Positions 25,060-32,694 of a DNA stretch of 34,044 nt are shown piece after piece. A program made the position numbers and the translations under genes. The first letter of the stretch is position 1; the number at the start of each line of letters is the position of its first letter. The stretch comes from Caulobacteraceae bacterium (GTDB taxonomy: Bacteria > Pseudomonadota > Alphaproteobacteria > Caulobacterales > Caulobacteraceae), in contig JAIBAU010000025.1 in NCBI GenBank assembly GCA_019695035.1, forward strand, positions 1 to 34,044, written 5' to 3'. The notes under the pieces were generated by a model. That model had not been told where the DNA came from. It worked only from the letters and a program-made list of their open reading frames with translations, and did not search any database.

Positions 25060-26619
25060 TCAGATCCGCTGCACGCCCGCCTTGCCGTACTCCACCGCCC
25101 ATCGGCTCAGGCTCGAGAAGGTCGGGTCCCTGACCCAGGTCGAGCTGACCGCGCGGAAGTCGACCGTCCACTGCGCCGGGGTGATCTCGGCGCCCGCCCA
25201 GCCGTGCACCCGGTCGTCGAAGAACCGGATGTGCTGATTGCCCAGCTCGGCGATGGTGCGGGTCCAGCGCTCGTAGTTGTAGTTCTGGGTGGTCACCGAG
25301 CCGCCCACGAATTCCGAGGCGACCAGGGGGCTGGCGAGCATCTTGTCGTCGTCGCCGTTGGCGTGGACGTCGACGGCGAAGTAGCTGTGCATGTCCCCGC
25401 CCAGGATGACCGTGTCGCGATTGGGCCGCTGGGCGATGCGGTCCAGGATGGCCTGGCGCGCGGCGGGATAGGCCGACCAGCCGTCCATGTAGGCGCCCCA
25501 TTCGCCCTGCGCGGTCTTCTGCAGGAACGGGCTGAACATGGTCTGCTGGGCGATGACGTTCCAGCGGGTGGGGGCGTGGTCCAGGGTCTGGCCCAGCCAG
25601 TGCTCCTGCTCGTCGCCCAGCATGGTCCGGCCAGGGGCGCGGTTGTCGGGGCAGGCCTTCAGCGTCGAGCGCCACCTCTGGGGGTCCACGCAGGCGCGCG
25701 GGCTGCGGTACTGGCGGTTGTCCAGCAGGGCGATCTGGGCCAGGTCGCCGATGATCAGCTGCTGATAGATGCGCATCTCGCCCTGCGAGACGAGCGAACG
25801 GCGTGAGATCGGCAGGTTCTCGAACCAGGCCTGGTAGCCGGCGGCGCGGCGGGCCGGAAAGCCCTCGAGGTCCGCGGGGTTGGGGGGGATGAGGCCGGCG
25901 TAGTCGTTGGCGACGTCGTGGTCGTCCCAGATCAGCGCCCAGCTGGTGTGCCGGTGCGCCGCCTGCAGGTCCTCGTCCAGCTTGTAGACCGCATGGTGCA
26001 CCCGATAGTCGTCCAGGGTGCGCGGATCGCGGTTGGGATGGCGTCGGATCTGCTGTCCGAAGCTGGACTCGTAGATGTAGTCCCCGAGGTGAAGGATCAG
26101 GCCTGGATCCCACGCGACCATGTCGCGGTAGGCGGTGAAGAACCCCTGCTCGAAGTGTTGGCAGGAGACCCAGGCGAGCCTGTAGCGATCCAGGGGAGAG
26201 CCGAGCGCGGGCAAGGTCATGGCGCGCCCGGCCGGGCTGCGCACGCCGCCTGCCTCGAAGCGGTACCAGTAGGGGCGGCCCGGCTGCAGCCCGGTCAGCT
26301 CGACGTGAATGGCGTGCCCGCGGTCGCCGTGGGCGAGCTGGGTCCCCGATCGGACCGGCGTGCGGAAGCGATCATCCTCGGCGATCGTCCAGGCGACCTC
26401 GACGGTGCGATCGCCCATGCCGCCGTCCGGTTCGAAGGGCTCGGGGGCCAGCCGCGTCCAGATGACGAAGCCGTCGGCGGTGGGGTCCCCGGAGGCCACG
26501 CCCAGCTTGAAGGGATCGGCGCTGAAGCGGACCGGCTCGGCCGCGCGACCCGGGCGGGCGCTCAGGAAGGCGGTCGCGCCCGCGGCAAGGGCGAAGGCGG
26601 ATCTGCGGGTGACGCTCAT
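25060..26619 (-). CDS. phoD: PhoD-family alkaline phosphatase/phosphodiesterase
   Basis: Exported metallophosphatase of 519 residues. It begins with a twin-arginine-type signal (SVTRRSAFALAAGATAFL), consistent with folding and metal loading before export. The PhoD N-terminal domain (FKLGVASGDPTADGFVIWTRL) is followed by the catalytic domain with VSCQHFEQGFF (Cys153), LHLGDYIYESS (177-186), WDDHDVANDYAG and GGDMHSYFAVD, which carry the Fe/Ca ligands. It hydrolyses phosphodiesters and monoesters, releasing phosphate. GGGAG precedes ATG 26619. It lies downstream of a TonB-dependent receptor gene with a terminator hairpin in the 83-bp gap and little room for a promoter of its own. Confidence 0.93.
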   Translation of the reverse strand: MSVTRRSAFALAAGATAFLSARPGRAAEPVRFSADPFKLGVASGDPTADGFVIWTRLAPEPFEPDGGMGDRTVEVAWTIAEDDRFRTPVRSGTQLAHGDRGHAIHVELTGLQPGRPYWYRFEAGGVRSPAGRAMTLPALGSPLDRYRLAWVSCQHFEQGFFTAYRDMVAWDPGLILHLGDYIYESSFGQQIRRHPNRDPRTLDDYRVHHAVYKLDEDLQAAHRHTSWALIWDDHDVANDYAGLIPPNPADLEGFPARRAAGYQAWFENLPISRRSLVSQGEMRIYQQLIIGDLAQIALLDNRQYRSPRACVDPQRWRSTLKACPDNRAPGRTMLGDEQEHWLGQTLDHAPTRWNVIAQQTMFSPFLQKTAQGEWGAYMDGWSAYPAARQAILDRIAQRPNRDTVILGGDMHSYFAVDVHANGDDDKMLASPLVASEFVGGSVTTQNYNYERWTRTIAELGNQHIRFFDDRVHGWAGAEITPAQWTVDFRAVSSTWVRDPTFSSLSRWAVEYGKAGVQRI

Positions 26620-26643
26620 GGACTCCCAACCTGCCGATTACGC

Positions 26644-26678
26644 AAAGAAAAAGGGCGGTCCGTCGCCGGACCGCCCTT
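26644..26678 (-). terminator. Terminator/attenuator between TonB receptor and phoD
   Basis: A perfect 12-bp stem (26651-26662 with 26667-26678) with a four-base loop, followed on the minus strand by TTTTTCTTT. It ends only 25 bases before the phoD start codon. Confidence 0.9.
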
Positions 26679-26702
26679 CTCATTACACGACCTCAGCGAA
26701 CC

Positions 26703-29237
26703 TTAGAATTCGGTGCGCAGGGTGATCATGAAGGTCCGCGGGGCGCCGATAGAGTAGGTCGGAGCGGTGCCGGCGCGGGTCTGGTTGCCCGGGGTGACCG
26801 GGTCCGTGTCGAGGATCGACAGGGCGTTGGTCTGCGACGAGATCGAGCCGAGGTAATCCTCATCGAACACGTTGGAGACGTTCAGCTGCAGGTAGCTGTG
26901 GTTCCAGCCCCAGTTGTCGAACTTGATGCGGGCGTCGAGGTCGACGACCACGTAGGAGTCGGTCTTCTCGTCGTTCACGTCGGTCGACCAGCGCTCGCCG
27001 ACGTACTTGCCCTGGACGCCCAGCGACCACCACTCGGTGTCGTAGAAGGCGCGGCCCGAGAAGGTCCATTCCGGGGTTTCGACCAGTTCCTTGCCCTTGG
27101 TCGGCAGGAAGGAAGTGGCGCCCAGCGGGATGTTTTCCTGCAGCTCGGAGTGGATGTTCGAGGCCGAGGCGTACAGGGTCAGTTCGTCGGTGACTTCCCA
27201 ACCCACCTGGGCGTCGATGCCCCACAGCTCGACGGTGCCGACGTTGCGGTCGACGAAGATGCCGAGCAGGTCATCGAACGAGTTGACCACGCGGTTCTCG
27301 TACTTGGTCGACCAGATGGCCGCCGTGCCGATGATGTTGCCCGACTGGTAGCGGTAGCCGAGGTCCCAGGTCTGGGTCGTTTCCGGATCCACGTCCGACA
27401 GGACGACCGAGCCCGGCGTGGGGCCGCGCTGGGCGGTGTAGAGGTTGTCGGTGCGCGGAGCCGAGAGGCCTTCGGCGTACGACAGGTAGATCACGTTGTG
27501 ATCGTCGAAGCGGTAGCTGGCGCCGAAGTTCGGCAGGACGTCCTTGTACTCGACGTCCGCCTGGAAGGGCGCGATGTACTGCGTGGCCGAGCCGAAGAAG
27601 ACCACGTTGCCGTTCGGCAGGATGGTCTGGATCGGCTCCTGCGTGCAGCGCACGGTCGAGGTGCCGACCTGCGTGTAGCAGAACTGGTTCAGCTCGCGGG
27701 TGAAGATCGGGGCGCGCACGCCGATCGCCAGGGTCAGGCGATCGTCGAAGAACTGGCCGCGATACTCGAGGGCCCACTGCTGCAGCTCGGCGACCGAGAA
27801 GCGGTCGCGGCCCTGCAGGTCGCGGCCGTCGGCGGTCAGCACCGGGCGACCGCCCAGCTTGTCCTTGCCGCCGAAGACGTTGAGCGGGTCGCCCGACGCG
27901 TCGATGGCGCCGAACTCGCCGGTCTGGCGGTGGTTGCCGTGGTCATAGGTGTAGGCGAGGCGGACGCGGTGATCGTCGTTGATGTCCCAGATCAGCGACG
28001 AGGTGACGCCGAAGCGGTTCGTGTTGGTGATGTTGGGGTTGTAGAGACGAACCGTGTCGAGGATGTCGCCGTCGCCGTTCAGGTCGACGCCCGCGGCCAC
28101 GATGGCGCCGCGCAGGCGGCGGTCGGTTTCGGAGATGGTGGTCGTGCCGCCGCCGTCAGCCAGGACCCACTGGAACCAGGGGTCGACAGTCAGACGGACA
28201 TTGTCGGTCAGGCCCCAGGAGAACTGCGAGCGGATGTTGCCCGTGTTCGAGGGGTTGATGCGCAGGCCGTAGTAGTTGGTGCAGCTCGACGGGTTGGCCG
28301 GGTTGTCGTTGGCGGTCAGGTAGGTGCCCGCGCCGGCGGCCGAGGAGTTGTCGTTGTCCGCGACGCCCGGGGTCGGCGCGTCACGGGTGCAGGTCGACAG
28401 GTTGTCGTAGTCCTCGCCGTAGAAGGCGATCTGCTGCAGCGACAGGTTGCGGTAGAAGTTGTTGCGGTTCCAGTTGAAGTGGCCGGCGAGGCTGAAGAAG
28501 TTGCCGTTGCCGAGGTCCCACAGGTAGCGGGCGTTCACCTGCTTCTTGTCGAGCTCGCCTGGGCCCTTGAACTTGTCGTAGTTCGTCCAGGAGCCGGCGG
28601 CCCAGGCCGACATGTCGCCCAGGAACTCGCCCGAGTCGAACATGCCGAAGATGCGGTGGTAGTTGTCCGAACCCAGGCTGCCGCGCAGCGTCAGGCCCAT
28701 TTCGTCGTCGGGGTTGCGCGAGATGTAGTTGATCGTGCCGCCGGTGGCCGAGGCCGTCGGGCTGTCCACGTCGGTGGTGCCGAGGTTCACGGTCACGCGC
28801 TCGATCAGTTCGGAGTCGAGCAGCTGGTTCGAGAAGATTGCGTAGTTGCCGGTGTCGTTCAGGGGCATGCCGTCCCAGGTCAGGGACACGCGGTTGCCGT
28901 CGAAGGAACGCAGGCGCAGGTTGCCGCCCGAGTTGCCGTAGGCGTCCGAGGAGGTGAAGTTCACGCCCGGGACGAGGTTGACGTTCTGCAGCGCGGTCTG
29001 GCCGGCGTTCTGCGTGTCGATGAACTCCTGAGTCACGGTCGAGCGCGACTTCGGCGCCTGCTCGGCGGCGATCGCGCCGTCGATGGTCGGCAGGCCGCGC
29101 GACGCGGTGACGACGACGCCTTCGACTTCCGTCGATTCCTGGGTCTGCGTGCCGGTCGATTGGGCGAAGGCGGCAGTGGCGAGCAGCATCGTGCTGGCCA
29201 GGGCGGAGGTCGCCCAAACCAAACGCTTGTAGTTCAT
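26703..29237 (-). CDS. TonB-dependent outer-membrane receptor
   Basis: A receptor of 844 residues with a signal peptide (MNYKRLVWATSALASTMLL to AAFAQ), a TonB-box-like EVEGVVVTASR near residue 38, a plug domain (LQNVNLVPGVNF, then NLRLRSFDGNRVSLTWDGMP, VTVNLGTTDVDSP, GGTINYISRNP) and a 22-strand barrel ending with RTFMITLRTEF, whose terminal Phe suits barrel assembly. It imports a large or scarce ligand with energy from TonB/ExbBD. The ligand is unknown; the downstream phoD gene and the upstream Pho-box-like site suggest an organophosphate or another phosphorus source. GC content and codon use are slightly less extreme than in the neighbours, as is common for highly expressed receptors. Confidence 0.93.
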   Translation of the reverse strand: MNYKRLVWATSALASTMLLATAAFAQSTGTQTQESTEVEGVVVTASRGLPTIDGAIAAEQAPKSRSTVTQEFIDTQNAGQTALQNVNLVPGVNFTSSDAYGNSGGNLRLRSFDGNRVSLTWDGMPLNDTGNYAIFSNQLLDSELIERVTVNLGTTDVDSPTASATGGTINYISRNPDDEMGLTLRGSLGSDNYHRIFGMFDSGEFLGDMSAWAAGSWTNYDKFKGPGELDKKQVNARYLWDLGNGNFFSLAGHFNWNRNNFYRNLSLQQIAFYGEDYDNLSTCTRDAPTPGVADNDNSSAAGAGTYLTANDNPANPSSCTNYYGLRINPSNTGNIRSQFSWGLTDNVRLTVDPWFQWVLADGGGTTTISETDRRLRGAIVAAGVDLNGDGDILDTVRLYNPNITNTNRFGVTSSLIWDINDDHRVRLAYTYDHGNHRQTGEFGAIDASGDPLNVFGGKDKLGGRPVLTADGRDLQGRDRFSVAELQQWALEYRGQFFDDRLTLAIGVRAPIFTRELNQFCYTQVGTSTVRCTQEPIQTILPNGNVVFFGSATQYIAPFQADVEYKDVLPNFGASYRFDDHNVIYLSYAEGLSAPRTDNLYTAQRGPTPGSVVLSDVDPETTQTWDLGYRYQSGNIIGTAAIWSTKYENRVVNSFDDLLGIFVDRNVGTVELWGIDAQVGWEVTDELTLYASASNIHSELQENIPLGATSFLPTKGKELVETPEWTFSGRAFYDTEWWSLGVQGKYVGERWSTDVNDEKTDSYVVVDLDARIKFDNWGWNHSYLQLNVSNVFDEDYLGSISSQTNALSILDTDPVTPGNQTRAGTAPTYSIGAPRTFMITLRTEF

Positions 29238-29538
29238 CTCAGGTATTCCCCATTTATGGACGCAGGCCGGTCATCGCGGTCTCACGTCCGCCCCGTCACT
29301 CGTATGGGTTCCCTTAAGACCCGGGCGCGACGGATTTGTGAAGAACAGATGATTGCGGACTTGACGATCATGTCCGTTGCGTGGCCGCCACATCACGCTT
29401 TTGCGCGCGGATTGCGAGAAAATCGCCTCCGACGGTACAGGATGTCGCAGGCGCGCCGGCGCGAGGCTTCCCGTACGCCGGGAATCGAGCACCACGGGAC
29501 TCGCCCCATAGACGAGCCGCCAGGCGGGGATCCGGGCT
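29238..29538. other. 301-bp gap between the TonB receptor and msrA genes
   Basis: It holds the receptor promoter region (Pho-box-like site at 29327-29344 and an AT-richer stretch 29331-29375) and the 3' flank of msrA. I see no ORF with a good ribosome site and no clear terminator for msrA. Confidence 0.5.
29327..29344 (-). promoter_or_regulatory. Pho-box-like site before the TonB receptor gene
   Basis: The minus-strand 18-mer TCTTCACAAATCCGTCGC matches the Pho-box consensus at 12 of 18, including the AAATC centre. A further heptamer CAATCAT lies 11 bases upstream in phase. It is 90-107 bases before the start codon. Confidence 0.42.
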
Positions 29539-30150
29539 TCAGCGCCCCCAGACTGCGTTCAGACGCGAGTCCCGGCCGCAGCCCTGACGGTACACCCGGT
29601 AGCGGAGCGGGTTCTTCTTGTAGAAGTCCTGGTGGTAGTCCTCGGCCGGCCAGAACGTCGTGGCGAGCCGGATCGGCGTCAACAGCCGCCCGGTGCGGAC
29701 GTCCCGCGCCGCCGCCGCGCGCGAGGCCTCGGCGATGGGGCGCTGGGCCGGGGTGACGAAGACCGCGGTGCGGTAGTTGGGACCCCGGTCGCAGAACTGG
29801 CCCCCGTCGTCGGTGACGTCGATGGTGCGCCAGAAGCGGTCGACCAGCTGCCGGTACGAGATGCGGCTGGCGTCGAAGGTCACCCGCACCGCCTCGACAT
29901 GGCCGGTCCGTTCGGAACCCACCTGCTCGTAGGTTGGGTTGCGCGTCGTTCCACCCGTGTAGCCCGAGACCGCAGAGACCACGCCGGGGATGTGCTCCAT
30001 GTCGCTCTCGGTGCACCAGAAGCAGCCGCCGGCGAAGATGGCGGTCTGGAGCCGGGGCGCGGCCGGGGCGGGCCGCACGGCGGCGACCAGCGCCGTCGCA
30101 AGGACCAGCGCGCTCAGAAGGGCGAGGCGACGAGGCAGGGTCGGGGTCAT
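29539..30150 (-). CDS. msrA: Exported peptide-methionine (S)-S-oxide reductase
   Basis: MsrA repairs oxidised methionine (S-sulfoxide) in proteins. The catalytic loop GGCFWCTESD (nucleophile Cys43), the SGYTGGTTRNPTYEQV substrate region, QFCDRGPNYR and the HQDFYKKNP segment are all present. A C-terminal cysteine in RQGCGRDSR can resolve the disulfide. Unlike the common cytosolic enzyme it begins with a hydrophobic signal peptide (LALLSALVLATALVAAV to PAPAAP), so it should act in the periplasm. At 203 residues it is normal for MsrA plus a signal. It is not fused to MsrB. The start at 30150 is the only one giving a signal sequence. Confidence 0.93.
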   Translation of the reverse strand: MTPTLPRRLALLSALVLATALVAAVRPAPAAPRLQTAIFAGGCFWCTESDMEHIPGVVSAVSGYTGGTTRNPTYEQVGSERTGHVEAVRVTFDASRISYRQLVDRFWRTIDVTDDGGQFCDRGPNYRTAVFVTPAQRPIAEASRAAAARDVRTGRLLTPIRLATTFWPAEDYHQDFYKKNPLRYRVYRQGCGRDSRLNAVWGR

Positions 30151-30235
30151 GGCGCGCTCTCCGCACGGGGTTCATGTGTCGATACGCGCGAACCGGCCGT
30201 CGGGTTACCCGCGGGTGCGAAAAAGGGCACGCCCC

Positions 30236-30267
30236 AAGCAAAAGGCCCGGGGTTTCCCCCGGGCCTT
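30236..30267 (-). terminator. Terminator of the OmpA-family gene
   Basis: An 11-bp GC-rich stem (30242-30252 with 30257-30267) with a four-base loop, followed on the minus strand by TTTTGCTT, 30 bp past the stop codon. Confidence 0.87.
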
Positions 30268-30296
30268 CCGTAGTCCGTAGCGTTCGATCGTCCGGC

Positions 30297-31337
30297 TTAG
30301 AAGCCGATGTCGATCGTGGCGCGGCGGTTCAGAGGCTCCTTGACACCGTCGCCGGTGGCCACGGCCGGTTGGGACTCGCCCTTCCAGTCGACGGAGAGGA
30401 TCGAACCGTTGACGCCCATCGAGACCAGCGAGTCGGCGACGGCCTTGGCGCGACGCTCCGACAGGCGGACGTTGTAGGCGGCCGAGCCGGAGGTGTCGGC
30501 GTGGCCGACGACCACAACGCGCGTGGCGTTGCCGCTCATGGCGTAGTTCGCAGCTTCCGAGACCACCGACTGGGCTTCCGGCGTCAGGATGTACTGATCG
30601 AACGGGAAGTAGACGATGAACTCACGCGCTTCCATCGGCGGCGGCGGAGGCGGCGGCGGCGGAGGCGGCGGGGGAGGCGGCGGCGGAGGCGGCGGAGGCG
30701 GGGGCGGCGGGGGCGGCGGAGCCGCGAACGCCCAGCGCAGGCCGATCGTCACCGACTGGTCGACGTACTCGGTGTCGATGTCCGGGCCGAGGCCCAGGTT
30801 GGTGAAGGTCTGCTCGCCACCGTCGAAGTAACGGTAGGTGAAGTCCAGGTTCGTGCGCTCGCCGATGGCCCACGAGAAGCCGGCGATGCCTTGCCAGGCG
30901 AAGTCGCCGTCGTTGTCGTCGACAACCACCAGCGCGCCGTCGAGGACGTCGGCCGAGACGCGAGCCCAACCGATACCGGCGCCGATGAACGGGCGGAAGT
31001 TGGAGTCGGGCATGAAGTCGTAGATCACGTTGCCCATGGCCGACCAGGCCTTGACTTCGCCATCCACGCCGACTTCGTCGATGTCACCGGGGCGGTAGCC
31101 GCCTTCCAGTTCCACGCGCCAGCTCGGGTTGAAGCGGTAGCCGAGACGGGCGAAGCCGGTCCAGGTGTTCTCGACATCGAAGTCCGAGAGCGGGCCGCCG
31201 GTGAAGCCAGCTTGCACGTCCGGCCAGTGGTAGCCGAGATCGATCGCGCCGTACCAGCCGTCCGGTTCGGCCTGGGCCGCGCCAGCGGCCGCGAAGAGCG
31301 CGGCGGCGGCGGCGCCCGCCATCCATTTCAGTTTCAT
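30297..31337 (-). CDS. OmpA-family outer-membrane protein with polyproline linker
   Basis: A protein of 346 residues: signal peptide (1-23, ending AAGAAQA), an eight-stranded OmpA-like barrel (about 24-205, with DLGYHWPDVQAGF, ARLGYRFNPSWRVELEGGY and later SVTIGLRWAF), then exactly 28 consecutive prolines, then a C-terminal OmpA peptidoglycan-binding domain (about 236-346). The last contains YFPFDQYILTPEA and VVVVGHADTSGSAAYNVRLS followed by ERRAKAVADSL, with the Asp and Arg that grip diaminopimelate. It links the outer membrane to the cell wall. AGAGGG precedes the ATG. The upstream region holds an EcfG-type promoter match and a palindrome between promoter-like elements. Confidence 0.93.
   Translation of the reverse strand: MKLKWMAGAAAAALFAAAGAAQAEPDGWYGAIDLGYHWPDVQAGFTGGPLSDFDVENTWTGFARLGYRFNPSWRVELEGGYRPGDIDEVGVDGEVKAWSAMGNVIYDFMPDSNFRPFIGAGIGWARVSADVLDGALVVVDDNDGDFAWQGIAGFSWAIGERTNLDFTYRYFDGGEQTFTNLGLGPDIDTEYVDQSVTIGLRWAFAAPPPPPPPPPPPPPPPPPPPPPPPPPPPPMEAREFIVYFPFDQYILTPEAQSVVSEAANYAMSGNATRVVVVGHADTSGSAAYNVRLSERRAKAVADSLVSMGVNGSILSVDWKGESQPAVATGDGVKEPLNRRATIDIGF
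30636..30719 (-). repeat. GC-only triplet repeat encoding 28 prolines
   Basis: 84 bases of CGG/AGG/GGG triplets on the plus strand, read as CCG, CCT and CCC proline codons. CCG predominates and CCT or CCC are interspersed, so the tract is not a pure repeat, but slippage in steps of three is likely. Confidence 0.95.
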
Positions 31338-31394
31338 ATTCAGAGCCCTCTTTTGCCCTCAAAGCCTAGCAGCCGAGACGGTCGGCCTACCCGC

Positions 31395-31429
31395 GTTATA
31401 ACAGCGTCAGTTTGACGCGGTAGTGTCAA
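31395..31429 (-). promoter_or_regulatory. Promoter-like elements with central palindrome before the OmpA gene
   Basis: The minus strand has a perfect TTGACA (31429-31424) and a TATAAC (31400-31395), but 23 bases apart, too far for a standard promoter. A perfect inverted repeat GCGTCA-AAC-TGACGC (31404-31418) sits between them. It could be a regulator-dependent promoter or two unrelated elements. Confidence 0.35.
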
Positions 31430-31502
31430 CTTGGCCACACAGCCCCGCTAACCAGCCTGAAATCGACTGAAAAGTGGCGGAATCTGGCCCCGACCCGCCC
31501 TC

Positions 31503-31527
31503 AACGTGGCGGCCTGCGATTGGTTCC
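31503..31527 (-). promoter_or_regulatory. EcfG-type promoter match upstream of the OmpA gene
   Basis: On the minus strand GGAAC (31527-31523) and CGTT (31506-31503) are separated by exactly 16 bases. Transcription would start near 31495 and reach the OmpA-family ATG after about 160 bases. Confidence 0.5.
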
Positions 31528-31563
31528 AGCGCCGTAATGAAAATTTCTCGAAGCCTCGGGCGC

Positions 31564-32694
31564 CTAGTCCAGGGTGGTCCGGTAGCGGGCCATGGCCAGG
31601 GTCGTGACCACCGCGACGAAAGCCGCAAGGGCCAACAGGCTGGGCCAGCTCTCCGCCAGATCAAGCCCCTTCAGCAACGCGCCGCGGACAACACGCAGAA
31701 AGTGCGTCACCGGAATGGCGGAACCGATCGCCTGGGCCCAGTCCGGCATGCCGCGGAAGGGGAACATGAACCCTGACAGGAGGATCGAGGGCAACAGGTA
31801 GAAGACGGACATCTGCATCGCCTGCAGCTGGCTGCGCGCCACGGTGGAGATCAGGAAGCCGAGCGCCAGCGAGCCGATGATGAACAGCAGCACCCCTGCC
31901 GCGAGCGCGCCCCATCCGCCCTGGAACGGCACGTCGAACAGGAGCTTCGCCAGGACCAGGATCACGGTGGTCTGGATCAGGCCGATCCCGACGTAGGGCG
32001 CAAGCTTGCCGATCATCACCTCCAGCGGCTGCACCGGGGTGGCCAGCAGGCTCTCCATGGTTCCGCGCTCCAACTCGCGGGTCATGCCCAGCGCCGTCAT
32101 CATGACCAGGGTCATGGTAAGGACGACCCCCAGGAGGCCCGGCACGATATTGTAGGCGGTGATGCTCTCGGGGTTGTAGCGGGGGTGAACAACCACCTCG
32201 AACGGCTGGACCGCGGCCCGTGGCGAGAGCGGCCCGACGAGATCGGCGGCCAGGGCGCGCTGGGGCAGCGCGGCCAGGGCGCTGACCGCCCCCCCCGTCG
32301 CCAAAGGGTCGGAGGCGTCGCCCTCGATGAGGATCTGCGGCCGGTCTCCCCGCACGACGCGGCGGGAGAAGTCGGGCGGGATGGTGAGGGTGAAGAGCAC
32401 CTCGCCGCGCGCCATCAACCGGTCCAGCTCAGCCGGGGAGCGGGCCTCCCGGGTGATGTCGAAGTAGCTCGAGTTCTGCAGCGAGGTCAGAATGGATCGG
32501 GAAAAGGCCGAGTGGTCCTGCACATAGACCGCCATGGGCAGGTGGCGGGGATCCGAGTTGATGGCGTAGCCGAACAACAGGATCTGCACGATGGGGAGGG
32601 CGAGGATCATCGCGTAGGTGAGCCGGTCGCGGCTCAACTGGACGAACTCCTTGGCCATCACCGCGAAGACCCGGGTCCAGTTGAGCGGGCTCAC
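31564..32694 (-). CDS. ABC-2 type exporter permease
   Basis: Membrane protein of 376 residues with the YhhJ/YbhR-type layout: one N-terminal helix (LTYAMILALPIVQILLFGYA), a large periplasmic domain of about 140 residues, then five or six helices in the ABC-2 domain with MTRELERGTMESLLATPVQP (coupling region) and PSILLSGFMFPFRGMPDWAQ. The start is GTG 32694, overlapping the ATPase stop as GTGA, so translation is coupled. Relatives act with an HlyD-type adaptor and an outer-membrane channel to export drugs or lipids. Only one permease gene is present, although YbhFSR-type systems usually have two, so it may work as a homodimer. Confidence 0.88.
   Translation of the reverse strand: MSPLNWTRVFAVMAKEFVQLSRDRLTYAMILALPIVQILLFGYAINSDPRHLPMAVYVQDHSAFSRSILTSLQNSSYFDITREARSPAELDRLMARGEVLFTLTIPPDFSRRVVRGDRPQILIEGDASDPLATGGAVSALAALPQRALAADLVGPLSPRAAVQPFEVVVHPRYNPESITAYNIVPGLLGVVLTMTLVMMTALGMTRELERGTMESLLATPVQPLEVMIGKLAPYVGIGLIQTTVILVLAKLLFDVPFQGGWGALAAGVLLFIIGSLALGFLISTVARSQLQAMQMSVFYLLPSILLSGFMFPFRGMPDWAQAIGSAIPVTHFLRVVRGALLKGLDLAESWPSLLALAAFVAVVTTLAMARYRTTLD

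Noticed and set aside
26898-29756. 952-codon plus-strand frame opposite the TonB receptor gene
   Set aside because: Antisense shadow with Val/Asp/Gly-biased composition. The receptor on the other strand explains the sequence.
30616-30831. Glycine-repeat ORF on the plus strand
   Set aside because: It is simply the reverse reading of the polyproline-coding tract in the OmpA-family gene.
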